From contig JBDRAL010000083.1 of NCBI GenBank assembly GCA_039793685.1, forward strand, positions 62,001-126,000: 64,000 nucleotides of DNA, read 5' to 3'. Both the position numbers and the translations under genes were made by a program. This document shows positions 47,085 through 58,000 of the stretch, one piece after another. The notes under the pieces were generated by a model. That model saw only the letters and a program-made list of their open reading frames with translations. It was not told the DNA's origin and did no database searches. Origin of the DNA: JAAFHI01 sp039793685 (lineage in GTDB: Bacteria > Acidobacteriota > Blastocatellia > Chloracidobacteriales > Chloracidobacteriaceae). Numbering within the stretch: position 1 is the first letter of the stretch; each line of letters begins with the position of its first letter.

Positions 47085-47900
47085 ATGAAGTGGTTCGTAG
47101 TGGCGGGATTCGTGCTGTCGGGGGCGATTTACGGAATGGCGTATTTTCAACGTCCGGCCCCGAAACCGGGGACGCCCGGAACGGTCATAAACGGTAGCCG
47201 CAAGGCGGTCATCATCGAACTTTTTACATCGGAAGGCTGTTCAAGCTGCCCGCCGGCGGATGAACTTCTCCGTGAACTTGTCGTCAGGCAGCCGGTGGAT
47301 GGCGCCGAAATCGTTGCCCTCGAAAATCATGTGGACTACTGGGATCGGCTCGGCTGGCGCGACCCGTTTTCATCGGCCTGGTTTTCCCAAAGACAATACC
47401 GCTACGCCGAACGCTTCGAGGCCGCGCAGGTCTATACACCGCAGGCGGTCATCGCGGGCGCGAACGAATGCCTCGGCTCCAACCGGAGTTCCATCCTGTC
47501 GTTGGTTGAAGACGCCGCACGAAACACCTCCGCGGAAGTATCGCTCACACTCAAACCGGACGGGACGCCTAGCAAGCAACCGATTGAAGTACAGATTTCC
47601 GGCCTTCCCCGAAGCTTCGAAAAGGCGAGATACGACGTATTGCTCGCCATTACCGAAGACGGACTTTCCACCGATGTTCCACGCGGAGAAAACGCCGGGC
47701 GGAAACTCCTTCACGCCCCCGTCACCCGCCGGGTGATTCAAATCGGAGACATTACCGGCGATCAGGTGGCGGTGGTGCTTCCCGCGACCATCGAACTCGA
47801 CAAGGGATGGAATCGCGATCACCTGCGCCTGACGGCGTTCGTTCAGGAAAAAGCCGGTTTGAAGATTGTCGGCGCGGCCACGATGAAGCTCGGGAAGTAA
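47085..47900 (+). CDS. Exported DUF1223 thioredoxin-fold protein
   Basis: The 271-residue protein has an N-terminal signal or anchor (MKWFVVAGFVLSGAIYGMAY) and the DUF1223 pattern, VIIELFTSEGCSSCPPADEL, with a CxxC pair (CSSC). Conserved blocks YWDRLGWRDPF and YTPQAVIAGANE follow. The function of DUF1223 is unknown; a redox role is suggested by the Cys pair. The ATG at 47085 was chosen over a TTG at 47070. It is divergent from the ABC operon. The heptamer array at 47901 begins directly after its stop. Confidence 0.88.
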   Translation: MKWFVVAGFVLSGAIYGMAYFQRPAPKPGTPGTVINGSRKAVIIELFTSEGCSSCPPADELLRELVVRQPVDGAEIVALENHVDYWDRLGWRDPFSSAWFSQRQYRYAERFEAAQVYTPQAVIAGANECLGSNRSSILSLVEDAARNTSAEVSLTLKPDGTPSKQPIEVQISGLPRSFEKARYDVLLAITEDGLSTDVPRGENAGRKLLHAPVTRRVIQIGDITGDQVAVVLPATIELDKGWNRDHLRLTAFVQEKAGLKIVGAATMKLGK

Positions 47901-47994
47901 AGTCTGGAGTCTGGAGTCTGGAGTCTGGAGTCTGGAGTCTGGAGTCTGGAGTCTGGAGTCTGGAGTCTGGAGTCTGGAGTCTGGAGTCTGGAGT
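47901..47994. repeat. Perfect heptamer array AGTCTGG, 13.4 units
   Basis: Thirteen perfect AGTCTGG units plus AGT start immediately after the TAA stop of the DUF1223 gene. The following bases GTAAAGCGTTC and TTAACCGTCAA (48014-48024) recur at other arrays. Confidence 0.96.
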
Positions 47995-48087
47995 AAAGCG
48001 TTCGTTTTTCGCTTTAACCGTCAAGTTCTTTTTTCCGAATCATTCTCAACTTCGGATTTTTCAGACTTCATCGTTCATCGTTTTCTT

Positions 48088-48120
48088 GACTCCAGACTTT
48101 CGACTCCAGACTCCAGACTG
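48088..48120. repeat. Complementary arm of the AGTCTGG array
   Basis: GACTCCAGACTTTCGACTCC and a following CAGACTG run are the reverse complement of the array 93 bases upstream. It ends 2 bases from the nrdJ stop codon. Thus both convergent genes are flanked by the two arms. Confidence 0.85.
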
Positions 48121-48122
48121 TT

Positions 48123-50495
48123 TTATTTGCATTTACTGTACCCGCAATCCCGGCAGGCGTCGCAGTTGGAAGCGTGTTCGAGCTGGCCGCCGCATTCGGG
48201 GCAGGTCCCGACGAGCGCGCCCATTTTCGGCGGCAAGTCATTTTGAGTCATTGACTGGGGAGGAGCGTCCGGGAGGTCCGCCAGCCGCCGTTCGGCGATG
48301 AGCAGGCAGGTCGCGATGGCCTGTTCCGGCGAAGTGCAGCACCGCTGGTTGAACCAGACCGTGTGCGTCCCGCTGACCTTGTTGAGACTGCGGGCCACGT
48401 CGCGGACGCCGAATCCGCCGCGCAGCATCTTTGAAGCCAGCATCCCGACCGAACTGCTCACCAGCGGCCCGGTCGTGAACACTTCCAGAATCCGCGCCCC
48501 GTCGTGGTTGACCGTGACGTACAAATTGGCCCCGTCGAAGGGAATCTGCCACGTCCAGCCCTGCATCTCGCGCGGTCGGTCTATTTCGACCCGTTCGGGT
48601 TTGGCCGAAACGCCCGGCTCGACGACCGTCGGCCCGGCTTCCGGTTCCAATTCGAGTTCCTTCTTTTCAGGCGCTTTCATCGAAGTCAGCACCTGATCGA
48701 CCCGGCTTCCGTCCCGGTAGTAGGAAACCGCTTTCACACCGAGGTCGCGGGCGAGGTGAATCAGCCGGTCCACATCCTCGACCGTGTCGGAATTCGCCCC
48801 GTTGACGGTTTTTGAAATGCTGTTGTCCACATGCTTTTGAAAAGCGGCCAGCATCCGGACGTGTTCCTCGCCGGTGATTTCGTGCGCCGGGACGAAGTAA
48901 TCGGGCAATTCGCTTTCGCGTTCCGTGACGATGGCGGCGGCCCGTTCGAGACTCGCGGCGTCGGTCGGGTCAAATTCGACGCCGAGCGCGCGGGCAGCTT
49001 CGGGATGAACGTACACGCGGGTCCCGAGCGTGTCTTTCCGGACGTACGCCCAACTGAAATTCGGCTCGATGCCGGAACTCGTTTCCGCGACAAGCGAAAT
49101 CGTGCCGGTCGGGGCCACGGTCGTCACTTCATAGTTTCGCGGCGTGAAGGTTTCATCGCTTAAACCAAGTTCATCACGGAAAAACGCCTCGTAGGCGGCG
49201 CGATTCGGCTCGAATTCCGGAAAAACGCCCTTTTCCCGGCCCAGTTCAAGGCTGGCCCGCCAGCATTCCTTGCGGAAAAAGGCCATGAGCGATTCGGCGA
49301 TGGCGAAACTCTCCTCCCCGCCGTACCGAACCCTCTTCTTTAATAAGAGATCGGCGAATCCCATGATGCCGAGGCCGACCGGGCGCGTCCGGCCGGTGAG
49401 GTCCGCGACCTTCGGCAGCGGCCACGCGCAAACATCCACGACGTTGTCCAGAAACCGGACGCCGACGCGGATGGCCTCGCGAAACGCCACCCAGTCGAGT
49501 TCGCCCTTTTCATCTGCGAATTTGGCGACGTCGATAGAGCCGAGGTTGCAGGAATTGAAGTCGTGAAGCATCTGTTCGGCGCATGGATTAGAGGCGTGAA
49601 TCCGCCCGAGGCTGGCGATCATGTGATTGTGGCGATTGACCTGGTCGATGAAGATGACGCCCGGTTCGGCGTACTTCCAGGCCGACTCGACGATCCGCCG
49701 CCAAATGTCCGGCGCGTAGAGCATTCCCGGTTTCGGCGGCTGTTCCCCGTTCCATTCGTAGGGTTTGCCGGTCAGCGGGTCGGTGATGTCGCGGGTCCAG
49801 GTTGCGCCGCCGAACGTCGTGGCGTACCACCGCTTTCGGTCCACGGCTTCCAGAAACGCATCCGACACCGTGACGGAAATGTTGAAGTTGAGGAGCGAGG
49901 TCTGGTCGTTTTTCGCGTGGATGAAGGTCAGCACGTCCGGATGTTCGCACGACAGAATCCCCATGTTGGCCCCACGCCGGACGCCGCCCTGCTTCACCGT
50001 CTCGGTCATCGCGTTGACGATGTTCATGAAGCTGACCGGACCGGAAGCCGTGCCGCCCGTCGAATTGACGATGGCCCCGGCGGGCCGCAGAAATTCATAG
50101 GACATGCCGGTGCCGCCGCCCGACTGGTGGATGATGGCGCACTGCTTGGCATGTTCCATGATGCCTTCGATGGAATCCTCCACCGGCAGAACGAAACAGG
50201 CCGCCATCTGGGCGTTTTCGCGCCCGGCGTTGACGAGACAGGGGGTGTTCGGGATGAACTTCCGGTCAAGCATCAGTTCGGAAGCCGCCTGATGAAAGCG
50301 GGATTGCTTTTGCGGGTCGGTTTCGGCTTTTGAAACGTGCCCGACGACGCGGGCGACGATGTCGGTCCAGTTTTCGACGGGACGGCCCTGCGAATCACGC
50401 AATGAATACCGTTTGGCGATGACTGAACGGGTATTGATGCCGAGTTCGGACCGGGAGGCCCGGGATTCCCGGATCGGGGTGGGTACGCTGCTCAT
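48123..50495 (-). CDS. nrdJ: Adenosylcobalamin-dependent (class II) ribonucleotide reductase
   Basis: The 790-residue enzyme reduces ribonucleotides to deoxyribonucleotides using adenosylcobalamin. The N-terminal region has the conserved FIPNTPCLVNAG. The active-site loop reads NPCAEQMLHDFNSCNLGS near residues 300-320. SGGGTGMSYEFLRP and GGVRRGANMG also match the family, as does the C-terminal redox-active Cys-rich tail (CPECGGQLEHASNCDACRD). No cobalamin riboswitch can be seen upstream. The ATG at 50495 has AGGAG at 7 bases; longer in-frame starts lack it. The Ser/Thr kinase gene lies divergently. Confidence 0.95.
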   Translation of the reverse strand: MSSVPTPIRESRASRSELGINTRSVIAKRYSLRDSQGRPVENWTDIVARVVGHVSKAETDPQKQSRFHQAASELMLDRKFIPNTPCLVNAGRENAQMAACFVLPVEDSIEGIMEHAKQCAIIHQSGGGTGMSYEFLRPAGAIVNSTGGTASGPVSFMNIVNAMTETVKQGGVRRGANMGILSCEHPDVLTFIHAKNDQTSLLNFNISVTVSDAFLEAVDRKRWYATTFGGATWTRDITDPLTGKPYEWNGEQPPKPGMLYAPDIWRRIVESAWKYAEPGVIFIDQVNRHNHMIASLGRIHASNPCAEQMLHDFNSCNLGSIDVAKFADEKGELDWVAFREAIRVGVRFLDNVVDVCAWPLPKVADLTGRTRPVGLGIMGFADLLLKKRVRYGGEESFAIAESLMAFFRKECWRASLELGREKGVFPEFEPNRAAYEAFFRDELGLSDETFTPRNYEVTTVAPTGTISLVAETSSGIEPNFSWAYVRKDTLGTRVYVHPEAARALGVEFDPTDAASLERAAAIVTERESELPDYFVPAHEITGEEHVRMLAAFQKHVDNSISKTVNGANSDTVEDVDRLIHLARDLGVKAVSYYRDGSRVDQVLTSMKAPEKKELELEPEAGPTVVEPGVSAKPERVEIDRPREMQGWTWQIPFDGANLYVTVNHDGARILEVFTTGPLVSSSVGMLASKMLRGGFGVRDVARSLNKVSGTHTVWFNQRCCTSPEQAIATCLLIAERRLADLPDAPPQSMTQNDLPPKMGALVGTCPECGGQLEHASNCDACRDCGYSKCK

Positions 50496-50785
50496 GACAA
50501 ACTCCTGAAAAAAACTGCGAAAGGAAAATTTCGGGTGGAGGAAGAAAGGAAAGATGAACTCCTTTTCAATGTCCTCCATGCCGCCACCGTTTGGAAGAGG
50601 TGAAAAAAATCCCCCGTGGCGGGAAAAAGGGCCGATTTCCGCTTCTTGGCGGAGATTCGTTCTGTGCTAGACTCGCCTCACCCGCAAAACATCAGGAACG
50701 AAACAGTTTTCCAGCGCCCGACCCAACCCGATCATCCCTTTTCCGCGTGTTGTTTCAGTTCGGCTGCGCATTTTTCAGGCAAAAA

Positions 50786-52624
50786 ATGAAGGAATGTCCG
50801 CTCTGTAAAACCTGTTACGAAGACGTGGTGGAGTCCTGCCCGTCCGATCAGAGCCGGTTGGTCCCCGGGTTGCCGGGGCCCCTGGTCATTGACGGGAAGT
50901 ACAAGCTCCTTTCCTGTCTTGGCAAGGGAGGGATGGGGGCGGTTTATCGTGCGACTCACCTTCACCTGGGGCGGACCGTGGCGATCAAGACGCTTTTACA
51001 GGATTACGCGAATTCCGACGCCACCGCGGTCAGCCGGTTCAATCGGGAAGCCCGGGCGGCAGCGGCCGTTCAGCACCCGAATGTCGTCGGGGTCAGCGAT
51101 TTTGGGATGACCCCCGACAACGTCCGCTATCTGGTGATGGAGTACGTTGAGGGTCGTCCGCTCAATGAAATCATTCATCGGGAAGCGCCGATGCAGCCGG
51201 AGCGGGTTCTGAAAATCATGAAGCAGGTCTGCGCCGGGGTCGGGGCCGCTCATGCCCTCAACCTGATCCACCGGGACCTGAAACCCGCCAACATCATGGT
51301 GACCGAGCCGCTCGGGACGAACAACCTCGAAAACTACGGCTTGGTATTTGCGGAATCCAACCCCAACCTGGGGCAGTCCGGAGATGTGCCAGCGGGTGAG
51401 TTGACGGCCAAGGTTCTCGACTTCGGTCTGGCCAAGATTCTGAACGACGAAATTCTCGGTGACGACAAGACGGACCTCAAAACGGGGATCATGGGGACGC
51501 CTTTTTACATGTCCCCCGAACAGTGTTCCTCGAAACCGGTCGATTTTCGCTCCGACATCTACAGCCTCGGCATCATCCTTTACCAGATGCTGACCAAGGA
51601 AGTGCCGTTTAAGGGTGATTCCTTCGGTGCCATCGTGACGGGACACCTCATGAACCCGCCGCCGAGCATCCGGTCACGCAATCCCGCGGTATCGGACGCC
51701 CTCGAAGGGGTTGTCCTGCGGGCCATGTCGAAAAATCCCGCCAACCGACAGCAATCAGCGGCCCTGTTGGGTCTGGAACTGGACGCAGCGGTTCATCCGG
51801 TTTCCCGTTCGACGGCGTCCAGTCCCGTCTTTCAGGCGGCGGATTTGACGCCGTCCCTGACCGTGCGAACCACCCCCGGAAACTGCGAGGTTTTCGTGGA
51901 CGGCGACTTTCGAGGGAAGTCGAATGGACAAGGAATCCTGGAATTGCGGCTCGAACCGGGTGAGTACCGGCTCAAATTTTCCGCGCCGGGCTGGAACGAA
52001 CACTCACGAACCGTTCAAATGGGTAATTCCAACCAGTCCTTCGAGGTCATGCTTTCCCATAAAACGCTTTCCGGATCGACTTCGGTCCCGGCGGTTCGGA
52101 TGGGGACCGGCGAACTCAAACCGTTTGGTCCCGTTTCCCCACGCCCCCCGCTTCCCCCGATCGTTTCTCCGGGCGAAATCGTCTACAAGCCGGAACACAC
52201 CCCGGTCGGACTGATCGCCGATCTCGGCCTGGCCGTTACCGCCGCCGCTCTTTTCTTGTTTATTCTGCTCGGTTTTCCCGCGGACCCGTGGTCAGTCAAA
52301 ATGGAAAAGTCCATTCCAGGAATGTCCTGGTGGACTTCCGCCGGCGTTCTCGGGTCGGCCCTGACGGTCATTGCCTGCCTTGTTCTCTCCGATTACGTTT
52401 TCGGACACAAACCCGTCCCATTCCTGGCCTGGATTTTCCGAATCGCCCGAACCGTTTTCCTCATCGGGTTTCTCGGACTGACGGTGATCGCCTTTTTTGG
52501 AGCGGTTGCCGGGAAATGGGACTATCCGACCACCGGCTGGTTTGTCGCGCGAGGGATCGCCTTTTCCGTTCTGGCCTTCCTTCACCATCGGATCTCCGCC
52601 AGGAAACGTGCCGTCATCGTTTGA
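50786..52624 (+). CDS. Membrane Ser/Thr protein kinase with PEGA domain
   Basis: The 612-residue protein starts with a small Cys motif (CPLCKTCYEDVVESCPSD) that may bind zinc. The kinase domain (about residues 30-320) has GKGGMGAVYRA, VAIK, HRDLKPANIM (near 161), DFGLAK and MSPEQ, so it should be active. A PEGA domain lies at about 350-420 (VEVFVDG-like block, CEVFVDGDFRG). Four C-terminal membrane helices follow. It may sense an envelope signal and phosphorylate cytoplasmic targets. Its start was set at the ATG giving this Cys motif; longer starts add unrelated residues. Confidence 0.9.
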   Translation: MKECPLCKTCYEDVVESCPSDQSRLVPGLPGPLVIDGKYKLLSCLGKGGMGAVYRATHLHLGRTVAIKTLLQDYANSDATAVSRFNREARAAAAVQHPNVVGVSDFGMTPDNVRYLVMEYVEGRPLNEIIHREAPMQPERVLKIMKQVCAGVGAAHALNLIHRDLKPANIMVTEPLGTNNLENYGLVFAESNPNLGQSGDVPAGELTAKVLDFGLAKILNDEILGDDKTDLKTGIMGTPFYMSPEQCSSKPVDFRSDIYSLGIILYQMLTKEVPFKGDSFGAIVTGHLMNPPPSIRSRNPAVSDALEGVVLRAMSKNPANRQQSAALLGLELDAAVHPVSRSTASSPVFQAADLTPSLTVRTTPGNCEVFVDGDFRGKSNGQGILELRLEPGEYRLKFSAPGWNEHSRTVQMGNSNQSFEVMLSHKTLSGSTSVPAVRMGTGELKPFGPVSPRPPLPPIVSPGEIVYKPEHTPVGLIADLGLAVTAAALFLFILLGFPADPWSVKMEKSIPGMSWWTSAGVLGSALTVIACLVLSDYVFGHKPVPFLAWIFRIARTVFLIGFLGLTVIAFFGAVAGKWDYPTTGWFVARGIAFSVLAFLHHRISARKRAVIV

Positions 52625-52817
52625 CTCCGGCACGGAACTATCGTCACCAAAAGTTACACTTCCTTCAGAAAAAACTGCCTAGGCAAGAGCCGCCGGGCTG
52701 GAAATACCGAAATTAACTTCTTTTTTATCAATCAATTACGATACCAACCCCGGTTTCCGGGAGTTTTGGTGTCGGATTTGCCTGCATCCGTTCAACTGTT
52801 TACATCGCGAGGAAGCC

Positions 52818-53522
52818 ATGCCGAATCCGCATCTGAAAAGGTTTCGCCCGAACGGTTTTTCGATCATCGAACTGCTGATCGTCGTTTTGGTTTTCGGAAT
52901 CCTGGTCGCCATTTCCGGAATTTCCTTTATCCGCTATCAGAAATCCATTGAGGCGGATGACGTCGGAAGCCGGCTGGCCCAGAAAATTCGCGAGGTCCGG
53001 AATCAGGCCATGGCCGATCGGGCCACATATCAGATTGCGCTCATTCGCGACTCCTCGGCGACGTCCGATGCCTATGCGGTGGGTCGCTACCCGAATTCCG
53101 CAAATTTCCCGGCCCAGCTTTTTCGGCTGCCTGAAGGCTGGCGCTTTACACTGCCAAACGGGACGCCCTCGTCACCCGCGACCATCCTGCGGCTTCCCGA
53201 AGCCGTCTATGCCATTCCGCCGTCCTCGCCGCTGACCCTGGTGGACGACCCGCGGGTGAACCTTTCCGGCCGGGCGACCAGCTTTCTGACCTTCAAGGGG
53301 GACGGAACGGTGGTCCAGGCAAACCTGTCCGACCCGACTTCGAATTTCAACAACACCCCGATAAACCGGACCATTTTCCTCCGATTTGAAAATGACAATG
53401 CGGTAACGCGGGCTGAAAAAGGCCGGGCACTGACCATTTTCGGTTTGACCGGACAGACCCAGCTCTGGAAATTCCAGACCACCGGGTTCTGGGTTTCGGG
53501 TCGCCAACAGGTGAACAACTGA
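52818..53522 (+). CDS. Prepilin-like protein (GspH/FimT type)
   Basis: The 234-residue protein has a type IV prepilin leader ending in Gly before FSIIELLIVVLVFGILVAIS, with the conserved Glu at +5. The rest is beta-rich, as in minor pilins. GAGGAAG precedes the ATG. It begins a three-gene cluster with another prepilin and a giant PilX-like protein (spacing 21 bases, then an overlap or about 70 bases), so these probably assemble together at a pilus or pseudopilus tip. No assembly genes are adjacent. Confidence 0.9.
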   Translation: MPNPHLKRFRPNGFSIIELLIVVLVFGILVAISGISFIRYQKSIEADDVGSRLAQKIREVRNQAMADRATYQIALIRDSSATSDAYAVGRYPNSANFPAQLFRLPEGWRFTLPNGTPSSPATILRLPEAVYAIPPSSPLTLVDDPRVNLSGRATSFLTFKGDGTVVQANLSDPTSNFNNTPINRTIFLRFENDNAVTRAEKGRALTIFGLTGQTQLWKFQTTGFWVSGRQQVNN

Positions 53523-53543
53523 ATTCGAGCCGAGGATGAAATC

Positions 53544-55013
53544 ATGAAAACGAGATTGTCATTTGCGAAATCGAAAGCGAGCCGCAAGCGCCTCGGTCAA
53601 CAAGGTTTTTCACTGATCGAACTGATTGTCGCCTCAACCATTCTGCTGATTGTAATGGCAGCCGTCCTCGGGACGTTTTCGGTGGCCTCCCGCACCACCC
53701 GAACCAATTCGACCCTGACCGATGCCAACCAGAACGTCCGCGCGGTCACCCGGCTCCTCTCCAATGACTGTACAACCCTCGGCGAAGTCCTCGCGACGCC
53801 GGACGGTTTTGCCAAGGTTCGGGCCGGTTTTTTTGCCCAGCACGGTTTTCCGACGGCAAACGTCGGGTCCATCGGCGGCTATGACCGGCTCTATGCGGTT
53901 CAGGCCTGGACGGTTTCCGGGACCAACGGCGCCGCATCGTTCGGAACCCTTGAAAATACCAGCGTCAAGGGCGTGGTTGACACAACCGGAACACTCGTTT
54001 CCACGGCTTACCCGACACCCGGACTGTGCATTTACGCCGGGGCCAGTTCGACCGAACGGGCGGCGGCCAGTTCGCTTGGACCGAGCCTTTATCGCACCGG
54101 CACCGACCAATTGATGCTGGCCCAGATTGAACCGGTTTTCGTGAATTTCAACGTTCCACTCAATCCCGGTCCCGGAACGACGCAGCGAATCTTTCCCTTA
54201 ACCAACGACTATACGGCCACGGCTACCTTTTCCGGGGGGAATCTGATCCTCAAACCCAACGTGACCGTAACGGGGCTGACCGGACCGCAGAATTTTTCCC
54301 CGACCTCGCTGGTCGCCGGTTCCACGTTCGTCAATAACGCCGATGGAAGGCTCGCCAACCGTCTTCAGCCTTACGTCGACTGCCTGCTTATCACGAACGG
54401 ACCCGACCGGTTTCTGGGTCTGGTCACGGCCGTCAACACGACGACCGGCGACATCAGTCTGGTTTCAAACGACAACACCATCCTCGGGCTGAATCCCGAC
54501 TGGAACGCCGCCATTCCCGGGATGTCCACAACCGGCGGGCCGAACGTCCAGTTTGCCCGGATTCGACTGACCTACTACTTTGTCGGCTGGACCGATACGG
54601 CCAGCGCCCAGAATGGTCAACCGCCCATTCTTTACCGTCGCGAAGGCGCCCTGGTCAGCCCCGTGGCGTTCAACATCGAGAATTTCCAGCTCAGCTTCGA
54701 CCTGATTGATGAATACGACCAGGGGACCGGAAGCGGGCGGTTCTGGACCGTCGAGGACCTCGGGCAAATGCCGGTTGGAGCTCCCCTCCCCATTCCCAAC
54801 TCAACACCGGCGGCCAACCGGGATTCCACCTTCGCCAAGTGCATGGTCCGAACCATTCGAGCATCCGTTTTCGGTCGGACCAATGAGGTCGATCCGAACC
54901 GGTACAAACTGGATGTTCCAATTTTTTCACAGGATTACGACCGCGGCTTTCTTCATGTGCAGGACAACGTCACCATCGGCCTGCGGAACGTCGCCTATAC
55001 GAGTACAAAATGA
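53544..55013 (+). CDS. Prepilin-like protein (PilW/GspJ type)
   Basis: The 489-residue protein has a prepilin leader with GFSLIELIVASTILLIVMAA (Glu at +5). The body is long for a minor pilin and Thr/Asn-rich, as in PilW-like proteins. GAGG lies 8 bases upstream. It ends by overlapping the possible ATG of the next gene (ATGA), which indicates coupling. Confidence 0.9.
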   Translation: MKTRLSFAKSKASRKRLGQQGFSLIELIVASTILLIVMAAVLGTFSVASRTTRTNSTLTDANQNVRAVTRLLSNDCTTLGEVLATPDGFAKVRAGFFAQHGFPTANVGSIGGYDRLYAVQAWTVSGTNGAASFGTLENTSVKGVVDTTGTLVSTAYPTPGLCIYAGASSTERAAASSLGPSLYRTGTDQLMLAQIEPVFVNFNVPLNPGPGTTQRIFPLTNDYTATATFSGGNLILKPNVTVTGLTGPQNFSPTSLVAGSTFVNNADGRLANRLQPYVDCLLITNGPDRFLGLVTAVNTTTGDISLVSNDNTILGLNPDWNAAIPGMSTTGGPNVQFARIRLTYYFVGWTDTASAQNGQPPILYRREGALVSPVAFNIENFQLSFDLIDEYDQGTGSGRFWTVEDLGQMPVGAPLPIPNSTPAANRDSTFAKCMVRTIRASVFGRTNEVDPNRYKLDVPIFSQDYDRGFLHVQDNVTIGLRNVAYTSTK

Positions 55014-55081
55014 AAAAGACGTTTCACGGAATGCCTGCCACGGGCCATCAAGGGTTTCTTCTTCAAAGGAGTGAACGGTTT

Positions 55082-58000
55082 ATGAAGTTCTCAGTTCCCG
55101 CGCCAATCCGTTTTCGCGCCAATGCCTCCCGGCAAAGGGGGGTTGCGCTGGCGATTGCGGTCATCCTTCTCGGAGTGCTTCTGGTTTTCACTTCGGTGTC
55201 GGCCACACTGATGACCTCCGAAGCCAGGCAGACGTCCGCTCAGTATCTCAATACCCGGACGTACAATGCCGCGATGGCCTATCTGGAATCGATGACGAGC
55301 AATTTCAACGTTCTCTTCGCCACGAACCAGAACCCCTCTCCTGCCGAAATCAACAACCTGGTCGATCCGGGCAGGGCCCCGAAGCTCAAGACTTCCTCCG
55401 ATTCGCTGTATCGGTTTACCGCCGACGCTCCGTATGTTCCGCCCTCGGTCGGTCAACAGCGGACAACGCAAATCAAGACCCCTCCGTATGACGGGTTGAA
55501 CGCCATCGAGCGGCGGTATGTCATCGGGGCCACGGCGCATGCCATTGGCACCGGCGGGGCAGACCAACCGGCCGAGGCCCGGATCATTCGTGAACTTTCA
55601 AACTATCAGGTTCCGATTTTCCAGTTCGCGGCATTCGGGTTCGACAACCTCGAAATTTCGCCCGGCCCGCGTCTCGACCTTGGCGGTCGCGCGCACGTCA
55701 ACCGCCATCTCTTTCTGAGCGCCAGCAACGGCCCGATCAACTTCTGGGGCCGTGTCACCGTCGTCGGCCAGGTCTGCACGCTGGTGAAAATCAACGGATT
55801 CGCCAATGGCGGGACGATGAATGTTTATCAGCCTTCGTCCACTTCGCTGGTCGCGGTCCAGCCCAGCGTTCCCTCGGGAACCGCCCCGGACTTCACTTCC
55901 GGAACCACCGCCATCGTTTCGCCGAGCGTCGACTGGAACATTGCCGACGATCCGGCCACGCCGAATGCCACCGGTGGTACGCCCGGTACCGCTGGTCCCA
56001 CCGGTCTGGTCATTTCCAACGTCGCTCCGCTGCTGCTTCCGACCCAGACCCAGAACTTCAATCCGATTGAAATCATTCGAAGGGCGAATCCGAACGAACA
56101 GCAATTTCTCGACCCGCCCGACAATACCCTCGTCAACCCGCTTCTGGCCTCGCGGTACTTCAACGGCCGCCAGCCGGTTCAGGGGAGCGTGATCCGGATT
56201 CTTCTCGATGACGACCTCGCGGATTTCCCGACCGGCGGTCCAGGCCCGCTTGCCTATGACCTTGACCGACTTTCCAACCCCCAGGATGCGCTGTTCAACG
56301 CGTTCTGGATGGCCAACAACCCGAATGTCCGTCAGTTCAATCCTTTTGGCGGCTCCGACCTTCCCGACGCATCGTCGGCAACCAATCCGGCCGGAACGGG
56401 TGGCACGGCGCAAACCTTTAATGCCTCCGGTGTTCTGACCAACGCCAACAATCAACGGGTCCTGCCCCCTCAGACCAACATTGTCAATCGGCAGCCCGAA
56501 TTCGAATCCGATGGAAACAACGGGTCCATCACCGCGTCACGCAAGCACTCGTACATCAAGATCGAGCTGCTGGTGAACAACAACCCGCCGAATCCCCCCG
56601 TGCGGTACGACATCACCCCGCACATCCTGAACCTCGGGATTACCAGCGGCCCGATTCCAATGACGACCGTCAACGGAACGGCCCCATCGGGCGTTGAAAA
56701 CACGATGACCTACAACGCCGTGTATGCGTTGAACGACGGCGGGAGCATCCGCCGCCTCCAGAACCCCACCATGGGCGACTCCCCGGACAACTTTCTGCCG
56801 TTTCTGGCCGAAAGCACCACCAACGCGTTCATCGGTGAATTTGCACAGGCGTTCGGCGCCGCGCCCGCGATTTCCCTTTCCTACGGAAATCCGGGAGTAC
56901 CGAGTTATGGCAACCCGGCCCTCCTGCCCGGAAATCAGTCTGTCAACACCACTTTCTGGTTCGAACCGAATTCGATTCTGACCTTCCAGCGGACCAACAT
57001 TCCCTTTTCGCCGCAGGATTATCGGGCCGGTCTCACCGAACACGTTTCGATGACCTACGCCGACGCCCAGACCGTTTCGGACCGCGGCGTCAACGTCAAC
57101 AGCACGCTCCTGGGAAGAGTCGACGGAAACGGACAGCCGACAAATTCCGCCGCCGGCTACCCGGCGAAGTTCAAGAGCCTCATCGCGAAACCCTATTTCC
57201 GGTTTACCGATGACTTTCTGAACAATTCCTACGTCAAGGGATCATTCGACCCCGGCCCTGACGGGGTCGCCGGAAATGCCGATGACACCTTTCTGATGGC
57301 CAATCCGTTCCGCACCCTGCCGAAAACGCAGGTTTTCAACGATGAGTCCCCATCCCGGGATGACAAGCGGATGGAAAGGTTCGCCCGCAAGGTTCGGGTT
57401 TGCGCGGCCCGGGTGAGAACCTCCACCGGAGTGGTCGGCACAGGGACACCACAGGCCGACACCGCCACCCCTCGCTACTCCGTCACGCAGTTGACATCTT
57501 CCGCGACCGGACCGCTGAATCCCTCCGTCACCCTGACCAGCGCGAATCCGACCGTCGTACCGAATTTCACGACCGACTACAACGCACTTCTTGCGAACAA
57601 CACCAACTTCTGGACCAACAACCCCAGCACCGTCGGCGACAACGGCCGGATTCTGAAAATCGAACGGACCATCGACAACTTCCTGCGGCAGAACATCTTT
57701 GTTCCCGGCATTCCCGGCTTTTACGCGCTGGCCAACAACAACCGGAACCCCAACGGCACCCTGAACACCACCACCGGTTATGAACGTTCCGGCGTTGACG
57801 TGACCGGGGATAACCTGCTCGATACCGAAGTGGGACTGAACAACGGGTTCGCCGGCCCCAACTCCAGCCTCAACACCACCACGACCACGGCAGCCACGGC
57901 CGGGGCCGTGCCGACCAACTATGTCGCCAGCACGGACGGGGTGACCGATATTCAGGAACTCACCCCCTTCGCCAACATTTCCGATGCCGCCCTTCTGCGG

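Noticed and set aside
50496..50785. Possible cobalamin riboswitch before nrdJ
   Set aside because: No B12-box-like sequence or conserved core could be seen in the leader.
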